A DNA stretch of 64,000 nucleotides from Caenimonas sedimenti (GTDB lineage Bacteria > Pseudomonadota > Gammaproteobacteria > Burkholderiales > Burkholderiaceae_C). The notes beneath the pieces were generated by a model. It worked only from the letters and a program-made list of their open reading frames with translations, was not told the origin of the DNA and did no database searches. Shown piece after piece: positions 28,847 through 37,269 of the stretch. Within the stretch, counting starts at the first letter, position 1, and each line of letters begins with the position of its first letter. The DNA lies in the NCBI RefSeq assembly GCF_007833165.1, contig NZ_VOBQ01000022.1, positions 62,001-126,000 of the forward strand, in the 5' to 3' direction. Made by a program: the position numbers and the translations under genes.

Positions 28847-30039
28847 GCACGGTCCTTCGCCAGCCAGGCCTCGGCCAGCCGCACCCAGTAGGTGGCGCCC
28901 AGCGGGATCAGGTCGTCGTTGAAGTCGTAGCTCGGGTTGTGCAGCATGCAGGGCCCGCCGCCGTGTCCCATCTCGCGGTGGCTGCCGTCGCCATTGGCGA
29001 TGAAGCAGTAGGCGCCCGGCTTGGCCTGCAGCATGTAGGCGAAGTCTTCCGCCCCCATGGTGGGCTCCTGCAGTTCGACGTTGTCCGGGCCGACGATGGA
29101 CGCCATCACGCCGCGCGCGAACTCGGCTTCGGCCGCCGAATTGATCGTCGGCGGATAGTTGCGAACGAACTCGAATTCGCATTGCGCGTCGTGCGCCGCG
29201 CACACGTGCTCGGCGATCTGCTGCATGCGCTTCTCGATCAGGTCCAGCACCTCCAGCGTGAAGGTGCGCACCGTGCCCTGCAGCTCGCAGCTGTCGGGCA
29301 CGACGTTGGTGGCTTCGCCCGCATGGATCATCGTCACCGAGATCACGCCGGCGTCGATGGGCTTCTTGTTGCGGCTGATGATGGTCTGGAAGGCCTGCAC
29401 CATCTGGCAGGCGACCGGCACCGGGTCGATGCCGTTGTGCGGCAGCGCGGCGTGGCTGCCCTTGCCGCGGATCACGATCTTGAACTCGTTGGAGGACGCC
29501 ATCACCGGCCCGGCGCTGACCGCGAACTTGCCCACCTGGTTGCCTGGCCAGTTGTGCATGCCGAACACGGCTTCCATCGGGAACTTCTCGAACAGGCCGT
29601 CCTTGATCATCTCGCGCGCGCCGCCGCCGCCTTCTTCGGCCGGCTGGAAGATCAGGTACACGGTGCCGTCGAAGTTGCGGTTCTTCGCGAAGTGCTTGCC
29701 CGCGGCCAGCAGCATGGCGGTGTGGCCGTCATGGCCGCACGCGTGCATCTTGCCGGCGTGCTTGCTGGCGTGCGCGAAGGTGTTGAATTCCTGCATGGGC
29801 AATGCGTCCATGTCGGCGCGCAGGCCGACGGCGCGCGTGGACGTGCCGTTCTTCAGGATGCCGACGACCCCGGTGGTGCCGAGTCCGCGCACGATCGGGA
29901 TGCCCCATTCGGTGAGCTTGGCCGCCACCAGGTCGGAGGTGCGCGCCTCTTCGAAACACAGTTCGGGGTGCGCGTGGATGTCACGGCGCACGGCGGCGAT
30001 GGACGCGGCCTCGGTGACGATGGAATCCAGTAACTTCAT
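28843..30039 (-). CDS. M20 family amidohydrolase (hippurate hydrolase type)
   Basis: This 398-aa dinuclear-zinc amidohydrolase is of the M20D group (hippuricase, N-acyl-amino-acid hydrolase, IAA-amino-acid hydrolase). It has R-R-D-I-H-A-H-P-E-L at the start, then A-D-M-D-A-L-P-M, A-C-G-H-D-G-H-T, the catalytic E-E-G-G-G-G and the late M-G-A-E-D-F-A-Y motif. The length is normal. The ATG at 30039 follows a leader divergent from argE. The natural acyl-amino acid substrate is unknown. It is translationally coupled to the DUF2817 gene. Confidence 0.92.
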   Translation of the reverse strand: MKLLDSIVTEAASIAAVRRDIHAHPELCFEEARTSDLVAAKLTEWGIPIVRGLGTTGVVGILKNGTSTRAVGLRADMDALPMQEFNTFAHASKHAGKMHACGHDGHTAMLLAAGKHFAKNRNFDGTVYLIFQPAEEGGGGAREMIKDGLFEKFPMEAVFGMHNWPGNQVGKFAVSAGPVMASSNEFKIVIRGKGSHAALPHNGIDPVPVACQMVQAFQTIISRNKKPIDAGVISVTMIHAGEATNVVPDSCELQGTVRTFTLEVLDLIEKRMQQIAEHVCAAHDAQCEFEFVRNYPPTINSAAEAEFARGVMASIVGPDNVELQEPTMGAEDFAYMLQAKPGAYCFIANGDGSHREMGHGGGPCMLHNPSYDFNDDLIPLGATYWVRLAEAWLAKDRA

Positions 30040-30126
30040 GGGATGAATCGTTTTCTCAGGGCAAGACCGCCAGTCTAAGCCGCCCCGTCCCGTGGCGCAT
30101 CGGGGATATTCCGCGACAATGGCCGC

Positions 30127-31296
30127 ATGGCACCTTCCCTGGCCCCGCGCGCCCTCGCACTCGCGCAACAGCTGGTGCGGTTCAACACCGTCAGCGCCAA
30201 CTCCAACCTCGACCTGATCCACTGCATCCGCGACGAGCTGAAGCGCCTCGGGGTGGCCAGCCGGCTGACGTACAACGCGGAAAAGACGAAAGCCAATCTT
30301 TTCGCCACGCTGGGCGAGGGCAAGCCCGCGGGCTTGATACTTTCCGGTCACACTGACACCGTGCCCTGGGACGGCCAGGCCTGGAGCATGGACCCCTTGT
30401 CCGCCGAAGTGCGTGACGGCCGCCTCTACGGCCGCGGCTCGGCCGACATGAAGAGCTTCATCGCGATCGCGCTGGCGCACGCGGAAACCTTCCTGAACAG
30501 CCGGGCGCCGTTCGCGCTGCACTTCGCCTTCAGCTACGACGAGGAGGTCGGCTGCTTCGGCGTGAAGGAGCTCATCGCGGACATGCGCGACGCGGGCGTC
30601 GCGCCGCTGGCCTGCATCGTCGGCGAGCCGACCAGCATGGTCCCCGCCATCGCGCACAAGGGGGTCTACCGCTACAAATGCTGCGTGCGCGGGAAAGAAG
30701 CGCACTCCTCGCTGACGCCGCATTCGGTGAACGCCATCGAAATGGCCGCGAAACTGGTCGGCCAGGTGCGCGGCATGGCCGAAGGCTTCGAACGCGACGA
30801 GCCGCGCTACGAGGGCTTCGACGTGCCGTTCTCCACGGCCAGCGTGGGCCAGTTCCACGGCGGCATCGCCGACAACGTGGTGCCGCGCGACGCCGAGTTC
30901 CGCTACGAATTCCGCGACCTGCCGACGGCCTATGCGCGCGCCATGCAGGCGCAGGTGGTGGCCTATGCGCGCTCGCTCGAGCCCGCGATGCAGGCCGTCG
31001 CGCCCGACACCGGGTTCAGTTTCGAAACCATCTGCGAGATCCCCAGCTTCCTGGGTGCGGAGGGCGATGCGGTCACGCAGCTGGCCCTGCGCCTGGCCGG
31101 CGAGCAGCGCGTGACGCAAGTGGCCTTCGGCACCGAAGCCGGCATCTTCAAGAATGCCGGCATCCCGACGGTGGTCTGCGGCCCGGGCAGCATCCAGCAG
31201 GCGCACCAGCCCGACGAGTATGTGGGCCTGGACCAGCTGGCGCGCTGCCAGGCGTTCATGGAAGGCCTGGCGCGGGTGGAAACGCTCGAGCCTTAA
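30127..31296 (+). CDS. argE: Acetylornithine deacetylase
   Basis: This 389-aa M20A metallopeptidase-family enzyme removes the acetyl group from N-acetylornithine in arginine synthesis. The motifs S-G-H-T-D-T-V-P-W-D-G, G-R-G-S-A-D-M-K, the catalytic D-E-E-V-G-C and a final Q-A-H-Q-P-D-E-Y match ArgE better than other M20 enzymes. Burkholderiales also have ArgJ, so ArgE may be accessory here. The start lies 87 bases from the divergent M20D gene. The stop overlaps the convergent binding-protein stop by 4 bases. Confidence 0.9.
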   Translation: MAPSLAPRALALAQQLVRFNTVSANSNLDLIHCIRDELKRLGVASRLTYNAEKTKANLFATLGEGKPAGLILSGHTDTVPWDGQAWSMDPLSAEVRDGRLYGRGSADMKSFIAIALAHAETFLNSRAPFALHFAFSYDEEVGCFGVKELIADMRDAGVAPLACIVGEPTSMVPAIAHKGVYRYKCCVRGKEAHSSLTPHSVNAIEMAAKLVGQVRGMAEGFERDEPRYEGFDVPFSTASVGQFHGGIADNVVPRDAEFRYEFRDLPTAYARAMQAQVVAYARSLEPAMQAVAPDTGFSFETICEIPSFLGAEGDAVTQLALRLAGEQRVTQVAFGTEAGIFKNAGIPTVVCGPGSIQQAHQPDEYVGLDQLARCQAFMEGLARVETLEP

Positions 31297-32420
31297 GTCC
31301 GGACGCGGCCGTCGCCGGTGAGCATTGACAGCTCGACGAAGCTCGACGCCACGTGGTCGGTCGGCGAGAAGCTCACCGTGAAACCGCCCAGGCTCTGGCT
31401 GCCGGTGGATTCCAGCGCGGTGATCAGGCCTTCGCGCGTGACTTTCGCGGGGCCGCGGCGCAGGGCGTCGGTGATGACCTTGGCGGCCAGGTAGCCTTCC
31501 ATGCTGGAGAAGTTGGCCGTGTGTTCGCCGCCGACCTTCTTGACCGCGTCGACGAATTCGCGCGCGATGGGCCGCGCGGCGTTGTACGGCGAGGGCATCA
31601 CCTGCGACACCACGATGCCGGCGCCGTCCTTGCCGAGCTCGTCGGCCAGGGCCTGGGTGCCCACGAATGACACGTTGTAGAAAGTGCCACCGTAGCCGGC
31701 CGCCTTGGCAGCGCGGATGAACGCCGCGCAGGCCTTGTAGGCGCCGATCTGCACGATGGCGTCGGGCCCGGCGGCGACCAGGGTCTTGACCGCCGCGGCG
31801 ACGTCCACCGAGTTGCGCTCCACCGTGGCCTTGGCCACCGGCTTCATGTTCTGGGCGCCGAGCGCGAGCTCCACGCCGTCGAGGCCGGCCTTGCCGTAGG
31901 CATCGTTCTGGTGGAAAACCGCGATCTTCTTCAGGCCCAGCCCGGTGAGCTGGCGCACGATCACGCCGGTCTCGTCGTTGTACGACGCCCGCAAGTGGAA
32001 GGCATACCGGTTGAACGGCTGGCGCAGGGCCATCGCGCCGGTGAAGGGCGCGAAGAACGGTGCCTTCGCAGACGTCGCCAGGGGCAGGGCGGCGACGCTG
32101 GTCGGCGTGCCGATGTAGCCGAACAGCGAAACGGGGTCGTCCGCCAGGAGCTTGCGCGTGTTCTCCGCGCAGCGGTCCGGCTCGTAGCCGTCGTCGAGAT
32201 GCACCAGTTCGACCGGGCGCTTGTGGATGCCGCCCTGGGCATTGACCTGGTCGAAATAGAGCTTCGCGCCCAGGCGGAACTGGATGCCCAGCTGCGCGGC
32301 GGGGCCGGTGAAGGGGGCGGATTGGCCGAGGAGGATGCGGTCGCCCTGGGCGCGGATCGCGGGAGCCCCGAGAAAGGCCAGGGCGCCGGCGGCGCGGGTG
32401 AAGGTTCGACGAGTTAGCAT
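31293..32420 (-). CDS. ABC transporter substrate-binding protein (branched-chain amino acid type), Tat leader
   Basis: This 375-aa periplasmic receptor is of the LivJ/LivK type I fold. The N-terminus L-T-R-R-T-F-T-R-A has a twin-arginine motif followed by a hydrophobic stretch and A-I-R-A-Q cleavage, so export may be through Tat. The family pattern G-Q-S-A-P-F-T-G-P, then L-D-D-G-Y-E-P and F-G-Y-I-G-T-P, is present. No liv permease or ATPase genes are adjacent. It is the second gene of a minus-strand pair with a paralogue upstream. The ligand is unknown. Confidence 0.9.
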   Translation of the reverse strand: MLTRRTFTRAAGALAFLGAPAIRAQGDRILLGQSAPFTGPAAQLGIQFRLGAKLYFDQVNAQGGIHKRPVELVHLDDGYEPDRCAENTRKLLADDPVSLFGYIGTPTSVAALPLATSAKAPFFAPFTGAMALRQPFNRYAFHLRASYNDETGVIVRQLTGLGLKKIAVFHQNDAYGKAGLDGVELALGAQNMKPVAKATVERNSVDVAAAVKTLVAAGPDAIVQIGAYKACAAFIRAAKAAGYGGTFYNVSFVGTQALADELGKDGAGIVVSQVMPSPYNAARPIAREFVDAVKKVGGEHTANFSSMEGYLAAKVITDALRRGPAKVTREGLITALESTGSQSLGGFTVSFSPTDHVASSFVELSMLTGDGRVRT

Positions 32421-32479
32421 GCCACAATTTTCGCAGATCGGGGCTTGCGGAAGGCTGTCGTGGAACGCGCGCTTGTGGA

Positions 32480-33613
32480 TTACTCCCGCACCCGCCCCTG
32501 CGAGTCGATCAGGCTCAGCTGCACCATTTTCGAGGCCACGCGCTCTTCCGCGAAGTGGATCCGGAAGCCGCCGACGCTGACATCGTCCAGGCCCTCCATG
32601 GCCTTCCTGAACTTCAGCCGGGTGACGTCCCCCTTGGGGATGCGGCGCAGGGCCTCGGCGTACACCCAGGCGGCGATGTAGCCCTCCAGCATGTACACGT
32701 TGGTCTTGCCGGCCTTGGCCGCCAGGGCGTCCGCCATCAGTTCGCGCACCACCGGCACCTTGGCCGTGTCGCTCTTGGGAACGACCCGCACCACCACCAC
32801 GCCGGCACCGTCCTTGCCCAGTTCCTCGGCCAGCAGGCTTTCGCCGGTGTTCGAGAAGCCGTAGACCGGCCCCCGGAAGCCCTTGGCCCGCAGGTCGCGC
32901 ACCGCATTGGCGGCGGTGTTCGAATCGCTGATCACCAGCACGGAATCGGGCTTGGCCGCCATGGTCTTGTCGACGCTGTTGGCGACGCTGCCGCTGGCCA
33001 GCGACGCGTTCACCACCACGTTGCCGCCCATGCTGGGGATGGTGCGGGTGGCGGAGTCGAGCGCCGCCATGGATTCGCCGTCCGCGGCATGCAGGATGCC
33101 CATCTTGCGGGCACCCATGGTTTCCGCGTGGCGGGCGATCGCGGCAGCTTCCTCGGCATAGCCGGGCCGGATCGAATAGACATTCGCATAGAGGGCGCCC
33201 CGGAACTCATCTGCCGCCGCCATCGGTGCGAACAGCATCACGTCGCCCTCCTTGATGAGCGGGTACGAGGCCGTGACCTGGGGGGAACCGTAGTAGCCGA
33301 AGAGGGAGAACACCCCCTGCTCCAGCAGCTTCTTGGTGTTCTCGGCGCTGGTTTTCGGGTTGCCGCGGTCGTCGATGGTGACCAGGTCGATCTTGCGGCC
33401 GCCAATGCCCCCGGCGGCGTTGAGCCGGTCAAAGTAGAGCTTGGCGCCGGTGTGGAAGGCCGATGCGAGCGTGGAACCGGGGCCGGTGAGGGCGATGGAC
33501 TGCCCCAGCACGATGCTGGTCTTGGTCACGCCCTCCTGGGCATGGGCGGCCCACCCGGCCAGGGCCAGGGCGGCTACCATCGTGAACCGGGCCAGCTTGG
33601 GGACGAAGCTCAT
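32480..33613 (-). CDS. ABC transporter substrate-binding protein (branched-chain amino acid type), Sec leader
   Basis: This 377-aa protein is a paralogue of the next gene on the strand, sharing G-Q-S-I-A-L-T-G-P, F-G-Y-Y-G-S-P and the G-K-D-G-A-G-V-V-V core. It has an ordinary Sec signal peptide (about 1-23, A-A-H-A-Q) instead of a twin-arginine leader. Two adjacent paralogues exported by different routes is unusual. The start has a GGAGAG ribosome site. No transporter membrane genes are nearby. It is divergent from the molybdopterin oxidoreductase gene. Confidence 0.9.
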   Translation of the reverse strand: MSFVPKLARFTMVAALALAGWAAHAQEGVTKTSIVLGQSIALTGPGSTLASAFHTGAKLYFDRLNAAGGIGGRKIDLVTIDDRGNPKTSAENTKKLLEQGVFSLFGYYGSPQVTASYPLIKEGDVMLFAPMAAADEFRGALYANVYSIRPGYAEEAAAIARHAETMGARKMGILHAADGESMAALDSATRTIPSMGGNVVVNASLASGSVANSVDKTMAAKPDSVLVISDSNTAANAVRDLRAKGFRGPVYGFSNTGESLLAEELGKDGAGVVVVRVVPKSDTAKVPVVRELMADALAAKAGKTNVYMLEGYIAAWVYAEALRRIPKGDVTRLKFRKAMEGLDDVSVGGFRIHFAEERVASKMVQLSLIDSQGRVRE

Positions 33614-33669
33614 TTGATCTCTCCAAAAGGCCCTTCGCTTGTGGCGACGGCCAAACGACGACTTTCCTG

Positions 33670-35754
33670 ATGGACGACATGGGTGACACATCTGCCATTG
33701 CTGCGGGCCGCACCCCGGCACCCGGGCTTTCCCAGGTGCGAGGGGCCTGCCCGCACGACTGCCCGGACACCTGCGCCCTGCTCACGACAGTACAGGACGG
33801 AGTAGCGCTTAAGGTTCAGGGGAATCCCGCGCATGCGCCGACGGACGGTGTCCTGTGCACCAAGGTTTCGCACTACACCGAGCGCACCTACCACCCCGAC
33901 CGCCTCCTGCGGCCACTGAGGCGCAGCGGCCCCAAGGGCTCGGGGCAGTTCGAGCCGGTCGGCTGGGACGAGGCTCTCACCGACATTGCAAGCCGACTGT
34001 CAGCAATCGCGGCGCGCGCGCCACAGGCGGTCGTGCCGTACAGCTACGCCGGCACCATGGGCCTGGTGCAGGGCGAGAGCATCGCGGCGCGCTTCTTCCA
34101 CCGGCTGGGCGCCTCCTTGCTGGACCGCACGATCTGCGCATCCGCGGGCGGCGAAGCGCTGATGTACACGCTCGGCGGCAAGGTCGGCATGAAGGTGGAG
34201 TTCTTCGCCGAGGCCAAGCTGATCCTGATCTGGGGCAGCAACTCCATCGCGAGCAACCTGCACTTCTGGCGGCTCGCGCAGCAGGCCAAGCGCAACGGTG
34301 CACGCCTGGTCTGCATCGACCCGCGCCGCACCGAAACCGCCGAGAAGTGCCACGAGCACGTGCAGTTGCTGCCCGGTACCGATGCGGCGCTGGCCTTCGC
34401 GCTCATGCATGAATTGATCGTGAATGAGTGGCTGGACCACGACTACATCGCGCGCCACACCCTGGGCTGGGAAGGCCTGCGCGAACGCGCGCTGCAATGG
34501 ACGCCCGAACGGGCCGCCGAGGTCTGCGGCGTGCCTGCCGCGCAAATCCGCGCGCTGGCTCGCGACTACGCGACGACCCGGCCGGCAGCCATCCGCCTGA
34601 ACTACGGCATGCAACGCGTGCGCGGCGGCGGCAATGCCGTCCGCGCGATCGCCTGCCTGCCCGCCCTCACCGGCGCCTGGCGCGAGCGGGCCGGCGGCCT
34701 GCTGCTTTCCAGTTCGGGGATGTTCCCGGTCGACAAGGCGGCGCTGCAGCGGCCGGACCTCCTGGCCGGCCGCATGCCGCGGACCATCAACATGAGCACC
34801 ATCGGCGACGACTTGCTGCGGCCCTCGTCGCCGGACTTCGGCCCGGCCATCGAAGCCCTCGTTGTCTACAACAGCAACCCGGTGGCGGTCGCGCCGGAGT
34901 CCGGCAAGGTGGTGCAGGGCTTCGCGCGCGAGGATCTCTTCACCGTGGTGCTGGAGCACTTCCAGACCGACACGGCGGACTACGCCGATTACGTGCTGCC
35001 GGCGACGACGCAGCTGGAGCACTGGGACATCCACCTGGCCTACGGCCACACGGACATCATGCTGAACCGCCCGGCCATCGCGCCGGTGGGCGGGGCCCGG
35101 ACCAACACGGACATCTTCCGCGCGCTGGCCTCACGCATGGGCCTGGACGAGCCCTGCCTGCAGGAGGACGACTTCAGCCTGTGCCGGACCGCCTTCGGCG
35201 ACCGGGTCGATTTCTCGCTGCTGATGGACCAGGGCTTCGCGCCGCTGGCGGTGCCGGACGCGCCGTTCGCCGAAGGTGGCTTCCCGACGCCGTCCGGCCG
35301 CTGCGAATTCTTCAGTGAACGGCTGCAACGCCTGGGGCAGGACGGCTTGCCGGACCACGTTCCGAACTACGAGGTGCCTGGTTCGTCGACGCGTTATCCG
35401 CTGGCGATGATCTCCCCGCCGGCCCGCAACTTCCTGAACTCCACCTTCGTGAACGTGCACAGCCTGCGCGACGCCGAGGGCGAGCCGCTGCTGGAAATCC
35501 ACGCGGGCGATGCGGCGGCGCGCGGCATCGCCGACGGCGCCGTGGTGCGCGTGTTCAACGACCGCGGCGAATACGTGGTGCGTGCCAAGGTCTCGCCGCG
35601 CGCGCGGCCGGGCGTGGTTCATGGCCTGGGCATCTGGTGGCGCAAGCTGGGGCTGGCCGGCACCAACGTCAACCAGCTGACCAGCCAGCGGCTGACGGAC
35701 ATCGGGCGGGCGCCGGTCTTCTACGACTGCCTGGTCGACGTCCTGCCCGCGTGA
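33670..35754 (+). CDS. Molybdopterin oxidoreductase, DMSO reductase family, cytoplasmic
   Basis: This 694-aa protein has an N-terminal 4Fe-4S motif (C27, C31, C35 and C63 in C-P-H-D-C-P-D-T-C and L-C-T-K), the molybdopterin-binding domains and a C-terminal dinucleotide-binding barrel (N-V-H-S-L-R-D, then a beta-barrel ending near the C-terminus). No twin-arginine leader is present, so it should stay in the cytoplasm, like assimilatory nitrate reductase or formate dehydrogenase relatives. No partner electron-transfer subunit is adjacent. The substrate is unknown. Its stop overlaps the GTG of the next gene (GTGA). Confidence 0.9.
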   Translation: MDDMGDTSAIAAGRTPAPGLSQVRGACPHDCPDTCALLTTVQDGVALKVQGNPAHAPTDGVLCTKVSHYTERTYHPDRLLRPLRRSGPKGSGQFEPVGWDEALTDIASRLSAIAARAPQAVVPYSYAGTMGLVQGESIAARFFHRLGASLLDRTICASAGGEALMYTLGGKVGMKVEFFAEAKLILIWGSNSIASNLHFWRLAQQAKRNGARLVCIDPRRTETAEKCHEHVQLLPGTDAALAFALMHELIVNEWLDHDYIARHTLGWEGLRERALQWTPERAAEVCGVPAAQIRALARDYATTRPAAIRLNYGMQRVRGGGNAVRAIACLPALTGAWRERAGGLLLSSSGMFPVDKAALQRPDLLAGRMPRTINMSTIGDDLLRPSSPDFGPAIEALVVYNSNPVAVAPESGKVVQGFAREDLFTVVLEHFQTDTADYADYVLPATTQLEHWDIHLAYGHTDIMLNRPAIAPVGGARTNTDIFRALASRMGLDEPCLQEDDFSLCRTAFGDRVDFSLLMDQGFAPLAVPDAPFAEGGFPTPSGRCEFFSERLQRLGQDGLPDHVPNYEVPGSSTRYPLAMISPPARNFLNSTFVNVHSLRDAEGEPLLEIHAGDAAARGIADGAVVRVFNDRGEYVVRAKVSPRARPGVVHGLGIWWRKLGLAGTNVNQLTSQRLTDIGRAPVFYDCLVDVLPA

Positions 35755-36848
35755 AGAAGGGCCGGCTGCTCATGGGATTGGCATCGGTGGCGGCATTGGC
35801 GGTGGCGGCGACGGTCTGCCTCTCGGGCTGCGCCAACCTGGGCTACTACTGGCAGTCGGTCACGGGCCACCTGAAGGTGATGAACGCGGCCAAGCCGGTC
35901 GGCGATTGGCTGGCGGACGAGGGCACACCCGAGCGCATCCGGCAGAAGCTGGCCCTGTCGCAGCGCATCCGCGACTACGCGGTGCGCGAACTGCACCTGC
36001 CCGACAACCCGAGCTACCGCCGCTACGCCGACCTGCATCGCACTGCCGCGGTCTGGAACGTGGTGGCGGCGCCCATCTACTCGCTGGAGCTGAAGACCTG
36101 GTGCTTCCCCGTGACGGGCTGCGTCGGCTATCGCGGCTACTACGATGAAGCCGCGGCCCGCGCCGAAGCCGAAATCCAGCGGCGGCTGGGCTACGAGGCC
36201 AACGTGTACCCGGTACCCGCCTATTCCACCTTGGGCCTGATGAATTGGGCCGGTGGCGACCCGCTGCTCAACACCTTCATCCACTACCCCGAAGGCGAGC
36301 TCGCGCGCCTGCTGTTCCACGAACTGGCGCACCAGGTGGTCTACGCGAAGAACGACACCATGTTCAACGAGTCGTTCGCCACCGCCGTCGAACGCCTGGG
36401 CGGCGCGCGCTGGCTGGCGACGGAGGCCAGCGAGCAGGCGCGCGCGGACTACGCGGCTTTCGACGACCGCCGCCGTGCGTTTCGCGCGCTTTCGCGGGCG
36501 ACCCGCGACCGCCTGAAGCTTGTCTACGAGACCCCCGGCACCAGTGACGAGCAGAAGGAAGCCGGCAAGCGCGCCGCCATGGAACAATTCCGCGCCGACT
36601 ATGCGAAGCTCCGGTCCGGCTGGACGGGCGACCCAGCGTTGTGGCGCGGTTACGACCGCTGGGTCGAGCGAGCCAACAATGCCTTCTTCGGCACGCAGGC
36701 CGCGTACGACGAACTCGTCCCCGGATTCGAGGCGCTGTTCCACGAGGCCGGCGGGGACTGGAAGCGGTTTTACGATGCGGCGCGCGCGCTCGCGGCGCTG
36801 CCCAAGCCAGAGCGGCACAAGAAATTGAAGGAGACCCCAGGTGCCTGA
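35751..36848 (+). CDS. Predicted aminopeptidase, lipoprotein (COG4324-like)
   Basis: This 365-aa putative zinc aminopeptidase (Aminopep/COG4324 family) has the H-E-L-A-H motif at H190, E191 and H194, followed by N-E-S-F-A-T with a third likely ligand. The N-terminal K-K-G-R, hydrophobic core and lipobox L-S-G-C at about residue 26 predict an outer- or inner-membrane lipoprotein. The GTG at 35751 overlaps the upstream stop and supplies the basic n-region; an ATG at 35772 would remove it. The final bases overlap the next gene by 8. Confidence 0.85.
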   Translation: MKKGRLLMGLASVAALAVAATVCLSGCANLGYYWQSVTGHLKVMNAAKPVGDWLADEGTPERIRQKLALSQRIRDYAVRELHLPDNPSYRRYADLHRTAAVWNVVAAPIYSLELKTWCFPVTGCVGYRGYYDEAAARAEAEIQRRLGYEANVYPVPAYSTLGLMNWAGGDPLLNTFIHYPEGELARLLFHELAHQVVYAKNDTMFNESFATAVERLGGARWLATEASEQARADYAAFDDRRRAFRALSRATRDRLKLVYETPGTSDEQKEAGKRAAMEQFRADYAKLRSGWTGDPALWRGYDRWVERANNAFFGTQAAYDELVPGFEALFHEAGGDWKRFYDAARALAALPKPERHKKLKETPGA

Positions 36849-37260
36849 CATCCACATCACGCGGGAACATTCCCTGGGCCTGGCGCAGGCGCGCGAGCTC
36901 GCCTTCCGCTGGGCCGAGACGGCCGAGGCCAAGCTCGACATGGAGTGCACTTACGAGGAGGGCAAGACCTCCGACCTGGTGAGCTTCAAGCGCCCCGGGG
37001 CGAGCGGTGAGCTCAAGGTGACCAAGGACAGCTTCGTGCTGGACGCCCGGCTGGGCCTGCTGCTCGGCATCTTCAAGGACAAGATCGAATCCGCCATCGT
37101 CGAGAACCTGGACGCCTTGCTGCAGGAGAAGGAGCCGCTGAAGGCGTTCGACAAGGGGCTCGCCAAGCACGAGGCGAAGCACGACAAGCCCGCCAGGAAG
37201 GCGGCGGCGAAGCCCGTGGCGAAATCGCCGGCCAAGGCGCCGGCAGCGAAGAAGAAATAG
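36841..37260 (+). CDS. Polyhydroxyalkanoic acid system family protein
   Basis: This 139-aa protein is of the PHA granule region family (PHA_gran_rgn). The folded N-terminal 100 residues (I-H-I-T-R-E-H-S-L-G start, then a beta-rich middle with G-E-L-K-V-T) are followed by a lysine/alanine/proline tail resembling histone H1 and PhaF C-termini, which could bind nucleic acid or granules. The GTG at 36841 has a GGAG site and overlaps the aminopeptidase stop by 8 bases. It marks the start of the storage-lipid part of the window. Confidence 0.82.
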   Translation: MPDIHITREHSLGLAQARELAFRWAETAEAKLDMECTYEEGKTSDLVSFKRPGASGELKVTKDSFVLDARLGLLLGIFKDKIESAIVENLDALLQEKEPLKAFDKGLAKHEAKHDKPARKAAAKPVAKSPAKAPAAKKK

Positions 37261-37269
37261 CGGGGCCTC

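Noticed and set aside
28843-32427. One very long minus-strand frame joining the M20 amidohydrolase to sequence antisense to argE and the binding protein
   Set aside because: Only the 28843-30039 part has family motifs. The extension has no conserved features, so the gene is started at the internal ATG (30039).
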